A stretch of 53,992 nucleotides of DNA from CAZUCD01 sp964618855 (GCA_964618855.1 CAZUCD010000003.1:1-53992), one strand, 5' to 3'. Shown: positions 42,369 to 50,732, numbered from the stretch's first letter. Program-made: numbers and translations. Notes: generated from the sequence alone by a model not told the origin.

Positions 42369-43064
42369 TCAGGCGGTCGAGGCTACGCTGGTGTGGCGCT
42401 TGCCGAAGAGGAGCATTGCGGCGCCCATCGAGCCCACGACGAACCCAAGCCAGTGGTTGTCCAGAAAGAGGAATGTCGCGCCGAGAAGTGCAGCGGGGAT
42501 ACCGATATCCAGGAGGAACGGCGCCGGGAGTGGGGCATGCTTGGCGCGCATGTCGGCTTCGATCCTCTGGCCCATCGAATCCTGCACCATCCTGGCGAGG
42601 CTGAACTCCACGTAGGGGGGCAGGTGGTTGTCATGCCGGGAGCGCATGGTGAGGAAGATCACGCGGTGCTCGAAGACGTTTAGGGCCGCGGTGAAATCCC
42701 ACAGCGGGGGCACAAGCAGCGTCACGTTGCGGCCGATGCGCTTCAGTTCCGCGTAGAACGCTGCGGGGTCGTCCACGTGCTCGATCGTGTGGCTGGAGAG
42801 GACGTGCTCGAATGCGCCGTCCGGATGGGGCAGTCTCGCGGGATCGGTCACGAGCTCAAAGTTGGGGACGTCTGCGTGCTTCACGATGTCGGCGTTGATG
42901 CCGCCTCCGTCGGTTGTACCGCACGAGATGTTGTATCCCCACTTCCGTTCCCGGAGAGTGCGTTCCTTGATGAGGCGGTAGGAAATGAAGTTCACCAGCC
43001 ACGCGAGGAATACGAAGGCGGCCGAAACGGCGAGAAACGCGTAGAGTTCGTCGTAGTAGGTCAA
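42369..43064 (-). CDS. Membrane-flanked SAM-dependent methyltransferase-like protein
   Basis: A 231-residue protein. An N-terminal membrane helix (residues ~8-28, AFLAVSAAFVFLAWLVNFIS) is followed by a compact class I methyltransferase-like core: NISCGTTDGGGINADIV as motif I, LVTDPARLPHPDGAFEHVLSSHTIEHVDDP as motifs II-IV, and a VTLLVPP strand. Residues ~185-222 are again hydrophobic (LDIGIPAALLGATFLFL, LGFVVGSMGAAMLLFG), likely two more helices. The core is shorter than usual. TTG start overlapping the PEGA-gene stop (TTGA). Convergent with dapB. Substrate unknown; a membrane lipid or quinone is a plausible guess only. Confidence 0.65.
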   Translation of the reverse strand: MTYYDELYAFLAVSAAFVFLAWLVNFISYRLIKERTLRERKWGYNISCGTTDGGGINADIVKHADVPNFELVTDPARLPHPDGAFEHVLSSHTIEHVDDPAAFYAELKRIGRNVTLLVPPLWDFTAALNVFEHRVIFLTMRSRHDNHLPPYVEFSLARMVQDSMGQRIEADMRAKHAPLPAPFLLDIGIPAALLGATFLFLDNHWLGFVVGSMGAAMLLFGKRHTSVASTA

Positions 43065-44077
43065 CGGTTGTTCGGGGCCAGTTTGACGGATAGTTCGGAG
43101 AGTTTCTGCCTCCGTATGTCCATCGTTGCCGAGTAGTTTTGGTACCCGGGCTTGTATACGAGCACCTCGTAGCGATCCGGGAGGAGGTCCAACTGGAGCG
43201 GCGTGCGGCCGACGTACTTGCCGTCAACATACACCTCTGCGCGCGTCGGGGAGGATGTCAGCGCCATCCTGCCGTACTTCTGGATTTGGCTGGGTGGGGG
43301 CGTCGGGACGGGGTTCGGGTCCCATCCCGGGTCCGGACTTCCGTATGCGGTCTCGAATCGGATCGTGTGCCTGGCCTCGCCGTAGGAATCCGGGAGGCGG
43401 CTGCGCGTCCACTCGCTGCGGCGGTCCAGGCTCCTGGTCTCCGACCTGAAGTAGAAGCCGTCTCGATCGTTGCGGACCCCGCGCGAGTCGAACCGCTCCG
43501 CCTCATCCTGAAGCGTCTGCAGGGTCCTGCGCAGGTTGCGCACGGTGGGGAATGGATAGCGAGTGTCCCAGCGTGTGTACGTGGACGAGAAGGGGTCGGC
43601 GATGCGCGCGTCGATGGCCGCGATGATGATGTCGCGCCGGCCTTCGGGGGGGCCCGCCTTCAGGTCGTAGCGCCGCGACGGGATGCGGTAGGTTGACCCG
43701 GCCTCGACGACGTTGCTGCGGTTGAATGCGTTAGGGAGCAATTGGCGGACGACGCCCGTTTCGTCCTGGCTGAAAATCCAAACGCGGGCATCCCGCGAAG
43801 ACTCGAACCTGATGGTCACGTCGTCGTCGAACCGGTAGCGGTCGGAGTCGGTCTCGATCCACACATCGAGGTAGTCGTCCTCGTTGTCGAGCGTGCGGTC
43901 TCCCCACGACCGTCCCCTGCCCCGATCGCGGTCACGCTCCGGCCCCAGAGGGGCGCCCGGGGTAACGACCTGGACGCTGGTGCCCCCGAGGCCCGGTTGT
44001 GACTCGTAAACCACCTGGGCGCGGGTTACTCCGACCAAGGCGATCAAGGCAGCGACTAGGAAAGCGATTCTGACCAT
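43061..44077 (-). CDS. Exported DUF4384/PEGA domain protein
   Basis: A 338-residue protein with signal peptide MVRIAFLVAALIALVGVTRA. Residues ~60-165 match the DUF4384 pattern (LDVWIETDSDRYRFDDDVTI, ARVWIFSQDETGVVRQLLPN, YRIPSRRYDLKAGPPEG). A Pro-rich linker and a C-terminal PEGA domain follow (residues ~272-325; LTSSPTRAEVYVDGKYVG, TPLQLDLLPDRYEVLVYKPGY). PEGA is a small surface-associated beta domain. DUF4384 proteins often sit with envelope or protein-kinase systems; none is visible here. It is coupled to the methyltransferase by TTGA. Start at ATG 44077 gives a clean signal peptide. Confidence 0.85.
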   Translation of the reverse strand: MVRIAFLVAALIALVGVTRAQVVYESQPGLGGTSVQVVTPGAPLGPERDRDRGRGRSWGDRTLDNEDDYLDVWIETDSDRYRFDDDVTIRFESSRDARVWIFSQDETGVVRQLLPNAFNRSNVVEAGSTYRIPSRRYDLKAGPPEGRRDIIIAAIDARIADPFSSTYTRWDTRYPFPTVRNLRRTLQTLQDEAERFDSRGVRNDRDGFYFRSETRSLDRRSEWTRSRLPDSYGEARHTIRFETAYGSPDPGWDPNPVPTPPPSQIQKYGRMALTSSPTRAEVYVDGKYVGRTPLQLDLLPDRYEVLVYKPGYQNYSATMDIRRQKLSELSVKLAPNNR

Positions 44078-44153
44078 GGAAGTTACCCCCGCTGGATGGG
44101 AGATCGGGCGCCCTATGGGACTTGGACCACCATCGCACTGCGCAGGATTGGCC

Positions 44154-44696
44154 TCATGGGGTCTCGGGTGCCGGGGGGATTTCGTTCTCGGCGCGTTCGT
44201 CCTCGGTCGAGACGGTCGGAATGCCCTCCGGGCCGGCCGTGCCGGCCTCGATTGCGACGTCCGGCACTTCGCCCAGCAGTTCCGTCGGCGTGGTCTCCTC
44301 GTCGCGGTAGACGATGGCCGTCCCACGCAGGAAGGACTGGGTGAACTTCCCCTGTTCGTAGGCACTGAAGGGGATGCGCTCGTCGGGTACCCAGCCGCGC
44401 CCCTTGTTCTCCAGTCGGCGGATGCTCATGACGGCGTCTGCGCCGATGCCGCGCGCCTTCTTCTGGATGTCGAGAAGCTGCTTCCGCCTCACCTCGGGGG
44501 AGTCCTCCTCCGCAGCGAAACTGTTGATGAGGGCGATCTCGACGTGCTTCTCCACGACCTTGTTGACGTACAGCTTCACCTCCGCATCGCGGCCCTTGCG
44601 GGGGAACTTTTCCTCGGTAAGTCGGTGAATGTGCGTGACGCCGCAGCCCGCCAGGAGGAGGGCGAGCGCAGCGGAGAGGATGACGTGTCTGTTCAT
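44154..44696 (-). CDS. Predicted lipoprotein, unknown function
   Basis: A 180-residue protein with a lipobox LLAGC near residue 17 (MNRHVILSAALALLLAGCG). The mature part has a helical domain (KLYVNKVVEKHVEIALINSF, KQLLDIQKKARGIGADAVMSI) with an embedded heavy-metal-binding-like GADAV segment, resembling YbjQ-type proteins (IGADAVMSIR). The C-terminus is acidic. Its ATG overlaps the ribF stop in ATGA (44693-44696). Function unknown. Confidence 0.65.
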   Translation of the reverse strand: MNRHVILSAALALLLAGCGVTHIHRLTEEKFPRKGRDAEVKLYVNKVVEKHVEIALINSFAAEEDSPEVRRKQLLDIQKKARGIGADAVMSIRRLENKGRGWVPDERIPFSAYEQGKFTQSFLRGTAIVYRDEETTPTELLGEVPDVAIEAGTAGPEGIPTVSTEDERAENEIPPAPETP

Positions 44697-45637
44697 TGCA
44701 ACCGTTCCCATGCACGAAGCGCGGCGTCGCGGTCGAGGACAAGCTGCGCGCGGAGGTCTTCGACGCCGGAGAATCTCGCCTCCCCACGGAGATGGGTGAC
44801 GAACTCAACACCGAGGACCGAGCCGTAGAGGTCGCCCTCGAAGCCCAGGATGTGTGCCTCGAGGCACCGGGTCGTTCCGCCAAACGTGGGCCGCCTGCCG
44901 ATGTTCATCACGCCGGGCAACAGGCGGTCCCCCACCCGGACCCGAACGCTGTAGACCCCATCCCCCGGGAGGCAGACGCGAGGGTCGGGCTCGATGTTTG
45001 CCGTGGGGAAGCCGAGCGTGCGCCCGCGTTGGTCGCCGCGCACGACGGTGCCGCTGATGTCGTGCATGCGCCCGAGCATCGCGGCGGCGCCCTCAACGCG
45101 GCCCTGCGAGAGGGCCTCGCGAATGCGGGTGGAACTCACCATTTCGCCATCGAGCAGGTAGGGTTCCTCCATGGCGAAGTCGTAGCCGAGCTCGGCCGCC
45201 AGGTGCCGGAGCGTCTCGGTCGAGCCGCGTCCCCTGTGGCCGAAGTGGAAGTTGCTGCCACCAAGGATGCGCTTTGCCGCGCATCGCCCGCAGAGTATCT
45301 CGCGCACGAACGCATCGGGAGTGGTGCGCGAGAACTCCTCCGTGAAGGGGAGTCCGATGAGCACCTCGACTCCGCAGGAGGATAAGAGCTCTGCCTTGCG
45401 CTGCCAGGGAGTGAGGACTGGTGGGACGTCGCTCGGGCGGACGACTTCACGCGGGTGGTTTCGAAAGGTGAAGACGGCGGAAATGGCACCCGCTGCGCGC
45501 GCCGCGTCCCGAAGGTGCCCAATCAATGCCTGGTGCCCGAGATGCACTCCGTCGAACGTCCCGACTGCGACGTGGACCGGGCGGCCAAGGCGCGCGAGGT
45601 CCAGGTCGTCCAGGGAGGAGATCAATGTGCTTGCCAT
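44693..45637 (-). CDS. ribF: Bifunctional riboflavin kinase / FAD synthetase
   Basis: A 314-residue enzyme making FMN and FAD. The N-terminal adenylyltransferase domain has VGTFDGVHLGHQALI, HPREV and the late STRIREALSQG. The C-terminal kinase domain begins near residue 185 with GTVVRGDQRGRTLGFPTANI, GVYSVRV, and NIGRRPTFGG, ending ARFSGVEDLRAQLVLDRDAA. The length equals that of the family. The ATG at 45637 is 32 bases from the grpE stop, with GGAGG-like bases in between absent but GGGGA visible. It is coupled to the lipoprotein gene. Confidence 0.96.
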   Translation of the reverse strand: MASTLISSLDDLDLARLGRPVHVAVGTFDGVHLGHQALIGHLRDAARAAGAISAVFTFRNHPREVVRPSDVPPVLTPWQRKAELLSSCGVEVLIGLPFTEEFSRTTPDAFVREILCGRCAAKRILGGSNFHFGHRGRGSTETLRHLAAELGYDFAMEEPYLLDGEMVSSTRIREALSQGRVEGAAAMLGRMHDISGTVVRGDQRGRTLGFPTANIEPDPRVCLPGDGVYSVRVRVGDRLLPGVMNIGRRPTFGGTTRCLEAHILGFEGDLYGSVLGVEFVTHLRGEARFSGVEDLRAQLVLDRDAALRAWERLQ

Positions 45638-45669
45638 GGCGTGGCTCGCCCCGCCGGGGAGAGCGCCGG

Positions 45670-46380
45670 TCACTCCGGGGTCGCCTGCGCGGCGGGGGAC
45701 TTCTCGTCCTCGGCGGGCGTTGCGCCGACGTTGACCCTCACCATCGCGGGGCGAAGCACGCGGCCGTTGAGCGAGTAGCCACTGCGGAAGACCTCGACGA
45801 CCTCCTGCGCGGGCTTGTCGGGATCGGCCACCGTGCCGATTGCCTCGTGGAAGTTCGGGTCGAACCGCTCCCCCACCGGCATGATGCGCAGGAGACCGCA
45901 CGCGTCGAGCACCTGGAGGAGTTCGCGGTGGATGAGTCCGACGCCCTCCGCGAGCGACTTCACATCGGCGGCGGTGGCGGCGCTCTTCATGGCGAGCTCG
46001 AAGTGGTCGAGGGGGGGCAGGAGGCGCTGCAGCACGTCGGCCGCCGCGGTCTTGCGGTACTCGTCGCGGTCGCGGTTGAGCCGCCGCCTCTGGTTCTCCA
46101 TTTCGGCACGGGCGCGCACGACCTCCGCCGCGGCTTCCTCGCGCACCTTCTGGAGCTCCTCCCGCACGGCGGCAAGTTCCCCCGAGGCGACGGCGAGCGC
46201 AGCCTTCAGTTCGGGCTCCCGCGAGCCGTGCGTGCCTTCGGGAACCGCCCCCGAGGGGGTGGCGCCTGCTGCGGCAGCGCGCGAAGCGACCGCTTCGCGC
46301 CTCATCAAGCGACGAAGCCGGTACTTGCGGCGGCGGTCATGCGAGTTTGGGTGCGGGAATCCGTCCGGGTTCGAATCCAT
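45670..46380 (-). CDS. grpE: GrpE, nucleotide exchange factor of DnaK
   Basis: A 236-residue co-chaperone. A basic N-terminal extension is followed by the long dimerisation helix (residues ~60-130; EELQKVREEAAAEVVRARAEMENQRRRLNRDRDEYRK) and the C-terminal beta domain with LPPLDHFELAM, GVGLIHRELLQVL, GERFDPNFHEAI, VVEVFRSGYSLNGRVLRPAMVRV. These fit GrpE. No dnaK, dnaJ or hrcA is adjacent, and no CIRCE element precedes it. ATG at 46380 is chosen; GTG at 46386 is also possible. Confidence 0.95.
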   Translation of the reverse strand: MDSNPDGFPHPNSHDRRRKYRLRRLMRREAVASRAAAAGATPSGAVPEGTHGSREPELKAALAVASGELAAVREELQKVREEAAAEVVRARAEMENQRRRLNRDRDEYRKTAAADVLQRLLPPLDHFELAMKSAATAADVKSLAEGVGLIHRELLQVLDACGLLRIMPVGERFDPNFHEAIGTVADPDKPAQEVVEVFRSGYSLNGRVLRPAMVRVNVGATPAEDEKSPAAQATPE

Positions 46381-46429
46381 GATCACGCCAATGTCTGGGT
46401 ATCGGGGTTTCCACGGTTCGCGGCAGAGG

Positions 46430-46457
46430 GAGAACCCCCAATTGGGGGCGCCTTCTC
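46430..46457. promoter_or_regulatory. Palindrome/hairpin between grpE and the HlyD-like gene
   Basis: CCCCCAATTGGGGG at 46435-46448 is a perfect 14-base palindrome; GAGAA (46430-46434) and TTCTC (46453-46457) can extend it around a 4-base bulge. It stands ~50 bases upstream of grpE and just after the HlyD-like stop, so it may be an operator or a weak terminator. No T-run is obvious. Confidence 0.35.
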
Positions 46458-46469
46458 ACCGGAGGTTCA

Positions 46470-47807
46470 TCAAGTTCCAGCCATGTGATCATTCAGAACC
46501 GCGCGGGGGTCCGTGGCAAGGATTGTGTCGCCATCCGAGATACCCTCGGCGATCCGGACCTCGGAGTCGTTGTGTGGGCCGAGGGTCACCCTGCGCGGCT
46601 CCCATCCGCGGGCAGCCTTCACCGCGACGTAATGCCCATCCGTCCGCGTCCACACCGAGGCGAGGGGGACATTCACTCCGGGTTGGTGGGTTTCCGCGAG
46701 GAACCGGACGCGCGCGCTGAGTGCCGGGCGGAGGTTGGCATCGGTGTCATCGATGTGGACGACGGCCTCGAAGACGCGCTCGCCAGAGAATGTCTGGTTG
46801 GTGCCCATGCTCCCCGCCGGGGTGGTCTCGCGCTCGACGGCGACCGTGCCGACGCTCGCGACCCTGCCGTTGATCTCGCGCCCGCCAAGGCTGTCCACCA
46901 GCACCTTCACCCCCATGCCGACCTTGACGCGCTGGAACTGGGACTCTGCGATCTGCGTCTTCAGGATGGGGGTTGCAGCCTCCGCGATGGTGCCGATCAC
47001 CTGCGTCTGGTAGATGGAGTCGCCCATCTGGACCTCCACCCGTGCCCGCCGCTGCCAGTTGTAGTCCGCGCGCTTCTGGAAGATCCCCGTCGTGGCAGCC
47101 TTGATCTGGGACCCACGCAGTTCCTCCGTGCGCAGGGCGACCTGGCTGCTGGACCTCTCCGCATCGAGGAGCGTCCGCGCGATGTTGGAGATCGTCTTCG
47201 CCTCGGTAATGGCTGCGTTTGTCTTCTGCTGGGCGAACCCATCATCGCGGATGCGCGTGTCCAGCGTCGCCGAGCCGCTCTTGGCGCGCGCGTCCCTCAC
47301 GTCTTCCTCGGGGACGACCTCGGCCTCCCGCAGGAGCTGAAGTCGCGACAGTTCGCGGTTGGTGTCCTCAAGGCGCAGGCGCTGGTAGTCGAGTTCCCCC
47401 ATGGCGGTATCCACGTCGAGCGCGGACGAACGGATGTCCATCGCGAGCTGCTCGACCGCCTTTTCGTAGTCCTTGCGGAGCTGCTCGAGGCGTTGGATCT
47501 CCTTCTCGAGGGTCTTGAGGGACTCCTCCGCCTCGATGATCGCAAGCAGGTCCCCCTGCTTCACGTTCACGCCAGAGTCTGCGACGTAGAGGAGCTTGCC
47601 CTGGACGCCTGAGACGATGGGGACCTCACGCGCGGCCTCGAAAACCCCGGGCTCCTCGAAGGACACAACCAGCGGGGCCACGCGGACGACATGGGTGCGC
47701 AGGGGGGTGGCCGGCTTGCCGCCTTCCCCGCAGCCGAGCGTCGAGCATGCGACCGCAGTCATGCCCGCCCAAGCGGCAAGTTGGCGCAGTCCATGTGCTG
47801 GTTTCAT
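46470..47807 (-). CDS. HlyD/RND-type periplasmic adaptor lipoprotein
   Basis: A 445-residue membrane-fusion-type protein. The signal ends in a lipobox (STLGC near residue 26). The first barrel-sandwich half has GVFEAAREVPIVSGVQGKLL and VNVKQGDLLAIIEAEE; a long coiled coil follows (residues ~95-200; ETLEKEIQRLEQLRKDYEKA pattern), then the second half with ILKTQIAESQFQRVKVGMGVKV and beta-barrel segments GVNVPLASVWTRTDGHYVAV. Such adaptors link an inner-membrane pump to an outer-membrane channel. No ABC permease, RND pump or TolC gene is seen on either side (ATP-grasp upstream, GrpE downstream), so it is orphan here. Confidence 0.85.
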   Translation of the reverse strand: MKPAHGLRQLAAWAGMTAVACSTLGCGEGGKPATPLRTHVVRVAPLVVSFEEPGVFEAAREVPIVSGVQGKLLYVADSGVNVKQGDLLAIIEAEESLKTLEKEIQRLEQLRKDYEKAVEQLAMDIRSSALDVDTAMGELDYQRLRLEDTNRELSRLQLLREAEVVPEEDVRDARAKSGSATLDTRIRDDGFAQQKTNAAITEAKTISNIARTLLDAERSSSQVALRTEELRGSQIKAATTGIFQKRADYNWQRRARVEVQMGDSIYQTQVIGTIAEAATPILKTQIAESQFQRVKVGMGVKVLVDSLGGREINGRVASVGTVAVERETTPAGSMGTNQTFSGERVFEAVVHIDDTDANLRPALSARVRFLAETHQPGVNVPLASVWTRTDGHYVAVKAARGWEPRRVTLGPHNDSEVRIAEGISDGDTILATDPRAVLNDHMAGT

Positions 47808-47949
47808 GGGTTTGCATGCGCCCCCGGAGCGCGCAATCCGGCGGAGCAAGAATCCGGCCGGGTGAGGGCCGGACGCGGCACCAGATGAACCACAAGCCAC
47901 CCGCCGGGCAGGACGATGGCGTGGTCGCCCGCTCCGGCGCGTGGAATGC

Positions 47950-49191
47950 TCAGTTCGCCCAGAGCTTCAGGTTCTCGCCGATGAAGTTCAGCATGTTGCG
48001 CGTCTCCTCGTAGTCGGGATGCCTGACGTGGACGTATGCGTGAGCGATGAACCCGTAGGCCACCGGGCTCGTCTTCTGCCCGACATCGGGAAGGTAGAAT
48101 GGGGCGTAGTCCGGGCCCAGCCACGGGCCGCAGCGCTCCTTCACCTTTTCGATGCCCGAGTAGCCTGAAATGTATCCATCCTGATTGGGGCGAATGGAAA
48201 CGAGGCCGGCGGAGTAGCGGCGGCTCGGCTTCGGGTCGACCGGCATGCCGAGCAGGCCCTTGCCCCATTCAGTGAAGAGGTCGAACTCATTGGCCCAGTT
48301 GTAGACATTCCACCAGTTGCACCCGGGGGGACGCGCGCCGATCTCGCTGAAGATGACGCCCTTCGGACCCATGAAGAACTCCTGGTGGGTCGCGGCAAAC
48401 TTGAGGCCGAGCGCAGAGATGACCTGGCGCCCCAGCGTCCGGATGGGCTCGTTCTCGGGAGAATCAACGCGGTTGGTCGTGACGATCTGCGGGCTGATCC
48501 AGCGCGTCCTCATGGCGTGCAGGACGTTTGGATAGTAGAAGCAGATGCCCTCGAACACCACTTTCCCATCGACGACAAGGGTGTCGTAGAAGCCCTCGGA
48601 ACCCTCGATGAACTCCTCGATGCCGACGGCCCGGCCACCCTTGCCGACTTTGAGAGTCTCGAGCACTTCCTCGAGCCGCTCGTCCGTGTCGATCCGGAAG
48701 GTGTCGTCCGCACCTGCGGAGTCGCGCGGCTTGATGATGACCGGGTAGCCGTACTTCTTGACGAACTTGCGGGCATCCTCGGCCGTGGCGAGGCCCGCGG
48801 TTTCCGCGCAGCGTATGCCCTTCTTCCTGAGGAAGTCCTTCATCTTCACCTTGTCGCGGCAGATTTCCACCTGCTCGAAGGGGAGGCCGGGGATGCCCAG
48901 CGCCTCTCGGGCCTTGGCGGCCGCGTTCATCTGGAACTCGATGGTTGCCTCCAGGCGGTCGATCTTGTGCCGCGCATTCAGGCGCTTCGCCGCCTCGAGG
49001 ATGGCCTCGTCGCTCTTCACGTCCGGGCAGTGCTCATAGTCGCTGAGCCACCCGCGGATGTTGTGGGGCAGGTGCTCCCACTGCGCCTCGCCTATGGCGG
49101 AGACGCGCGCGCCCAGTCCATGGAGTGCGCGCGCGAAGCCCGGCTGTGCGGCCGGAAAGTGCGGGTTGATGTGGACGACGTGCATGGACAT
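47950..49191 (-). CDS. ATP-grasp ligase-like protein A
   Basis: A 413-residue protein with an ATP-grasp fold. The N-terminal part (residues ~1-115) is Rossmann-like (VVHINPHFPAAQPGFARALHGLG). The ATP-grasp core starts near residue 118 with FEQVEICRDKVKMKDFLRKKG; YGYPVIIKPRDSAGADDTF carries the ATP-binding lysine, GIEEFIEGSEGFYDTLV is the second strand, and VIFSEIGARPPG is the metal-binding strand. Such enzymes join a carboxylate to an amine or similar nucleophile. It resembles its neighbour, the ATP-grasp at 49323-50552. The ATG at 49191 has AGAGG six bases upstream. The substrate is unknown. Confidence 0.82.
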   Translation of the reverse strand: MSMHVVHINPHFPAAQPGFARALHGLGARVSAIGEAQWEHLPHNIRGWLSDYEHCPDVKSDEAILEAAKRLNARHKIDRLEATIEFQMNAAAKAREALGIPGLPFEQVEICRDKVKMKDFLRKKGIRCAETAGLATAEDARKFVKKYGYPVIIKPRDSAGADDTFRIDTDERLEEVLETLKVGKGGRAVGIEEFIEGSEGFYDTLVVDGKVVFEGICFYYPNVLHAMRTRWISPQIVTTNRVDSPENEPIRTLGRQVISALGLKFAATHQEFFMGPKGVIFSEIGARPPGCNWWNVYNWANEFDLFTEWGKGLLGMPVDPKPSRRYSAGLVSIRPNQDGYISGYSGIEKVKERCGPWLGPDYAPFYLPDVGQKTSPVAYGFIAHAYVHVRHPDYEETRNMLNFIGENLKLWAN

Positions 49192-49322
49192 CGGGTGCCT
49201 CTTTGGTGGTTCGGGTTTCGAGCATCGGGGCTCGGGTCGGACTTGGCGGAAAGGTCGATTCCCACGGCGGATCGGGGCGCCCATCCATCTCGTGATGTGG
49301 CGCGCCCTGCGACGGACGCATG

Positions 49323-50552
49323 CTACGCGTAGTAGACGCGCACCCTCGAGATGATCCCCTGGATTGCCGCGCGAAGTTCCTCGTCGGAGTCGGCTCGGAT
49401 GATGGCGTATCCGTCACCCTCGTAGCTCTCGGACTTTGGCGCCCCGATGCGGGGCAGTCGCGCCTCCATGACGTACTTGCCGAACAGGCGGTTTGCCTCC
49501 TCGACGCCCTCGACGGCGCGCACGTTTCCGTGGCCTGCGCCCCTGAAGTGGATCGACGCGACGGCGTACTTGCGGGTGCCGGGGTCGTTGAACTTGTCGT
49601 CCACCGTCGCGAGGGCCCAGGCGTGATAGAAGTCCGGCCCATCGTAGCAGTAGCTCCAGCATCGAGGAAGGTGCGCCCCGGGTGGCCTGGCAGCCACCTC
49701 ACCAATGGCGACGCTGCCGTCCCTCCTGCGCCGGAACCACTCCATGTGCGTGATGCCGCTGGCCATGCCGAAGCCTTCGACGGCCTTCGTGCCGACGCTG
49801 CGGATCTCGTCGTACTCATGCCCGGAGATGTCCTTGGGCAGCATGTGGCACCATTGGATCCAGGGGTTCCGCATCGCCTCGATCGGCGGGGGAAGGTACT
49901 GGCAGATAGAGTGCCAGACGACCTTTCCGTTGATCGTGAACGTGTCGAAGCTGAACTCCTCCCCGCTGATGAACTCCTCGATCTGGACGGGGTTCTCGGG
50001 TGATGGGCGGAACTGCTCGAGGGCGCTCGCGAGCTCCCCCTCGTTGTGAATCTGGAAGGTGGAGACGCACCCCGCCCCAACAGGCGGCTTTACGATGAGC
50101 GGGAAGTCGACGCGTGCGGCAAAGTCGAATCCCTGGGCGGCATCCGTGAGGAGCGCATGCCTCGCGCACGGAACCCCGAGTTGCTCGAACGCCTCCTTCA
50201 TGACGCTCTTGTTCAGGAACCGGCGCGCGGCCTCCTTGCGCAATCCGGGGAGGCCGAGCCTCTCCCGGGCATCCGCAACGACCTCCTGGATCAGTTCCAG
50301 GACGTTGGTGATGCGGTGGATGGGACCATGGCGGCGGATGAACTCGCGCGAGGCGCCCTCCACCTGCTCGACGTTGAAGCAATCGGGGATCTGGATCAGG
50401 TCGAAGAACCGCGCCATGTCGGACGGCGCATGCCCCTCGGGCTTCTGCTGGCAGATTCCGAGCACGCGCGTGTCGGGCAGGTGCCCGATCGCGTCCACGA
50501 ACCGCATGGTGGCATCCATGAGGAATGGCGCCACGAACACGACGTTGCGCAT
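49323..50552 (-). CDS. ATP-grasp ligase-like protein B
   Basis: A 409-residue paralogue of the preceding ATP-grasp. It starts MRNVVFVAPFLMDATMRFVDA. The core has FLNKSVMKEAFEQLGVP, VDFPLIVKPPVGAGCVSTF with the lysine, VQIEEFISGEEFSFDTFTI and VAIGEVAARPPGAH. The order of blocks matches protein A at each point, which suggests duplication and divergence rather than independent recruitment. It is 131 bases upstream of protein A on the same strand, so the two are probably co-transcribed. It is divergent from the secreted protease. Function unknown; carboxylate-amine ligase activity is inferred from fold only. Confidence 0.82.
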   Translation of the reverse strand: MRNVVFVAPFLMDATMRFVDAIGHLPDTRVLGICQQKPEGHAPSDMARFFDLIQIPDCFNVEQVEGASREFIRRHGPIHRITNVLELIQEVVADARERLGLPGLRKEAARRFLNKSVMKEAFEQLGVPCARHALLTDAAQGFDFAARVDFPLIVKPPVGAGCVSTFQIHNEGELASALEQFRPSPENPVQIEEFISGEEFSFDTFTINGKVVWHSICQYLPPPIEAMRNPWIQWCHMLPKDISGHEYDEIRSVGTKAVEGFGMASGITHMEWFRRRRDGSVAIGEVAARPPGAHLPRCWSYCYDGPDFYHAWALATVDDKFNDPGTRKYAVASIHFRGAGHGNVRAVEGVEEANRLFGKYVMEARLPRIGAPKSESYEGDGYAIIRADSDEELRAAIQGIISRVRVYYA

Positions 50553-50700
50553 GGGCGAAGGTCCCCCGCGAATTGAATGCGCGAAGGATGCCTGCCGCCG
50601 CGCAAGGGTCGAGGGGATTTGCCCCGCGCAAGGCCCGGCGTCCACCGCACGCGACATCGGCAACCTCCCCGCCCCGAGCCGCGGTTCGGCGCATTGGTGA

Positions 50701-50732
50701 TTGACCAAGGGCTCGCTCATGGGATGTTTAAT
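50701..50732 (+). promoter_or_regulatory. Possible promoter of the subtilisin-like gene
   Basis: TTGACC (50701-50706) and TTTAAT (50727-50732) are separated by 20 bases, 44 bases before the preferred ATG. The spacer is too long for a classic promoter, but TTTAAT is AT-rich in a GC-rich setting. If it is a real -10, translation must begin at 50776, not 50719. Confidence 0.25.

Noticed and set aside
46381..46469. CIRCE element or sigma-32-like site before grpE
   Set aside because: No TTAGCACTC-N9-GAGTGCTAA is present. Only the CCCCCAATTGGGGG palindrome was found.
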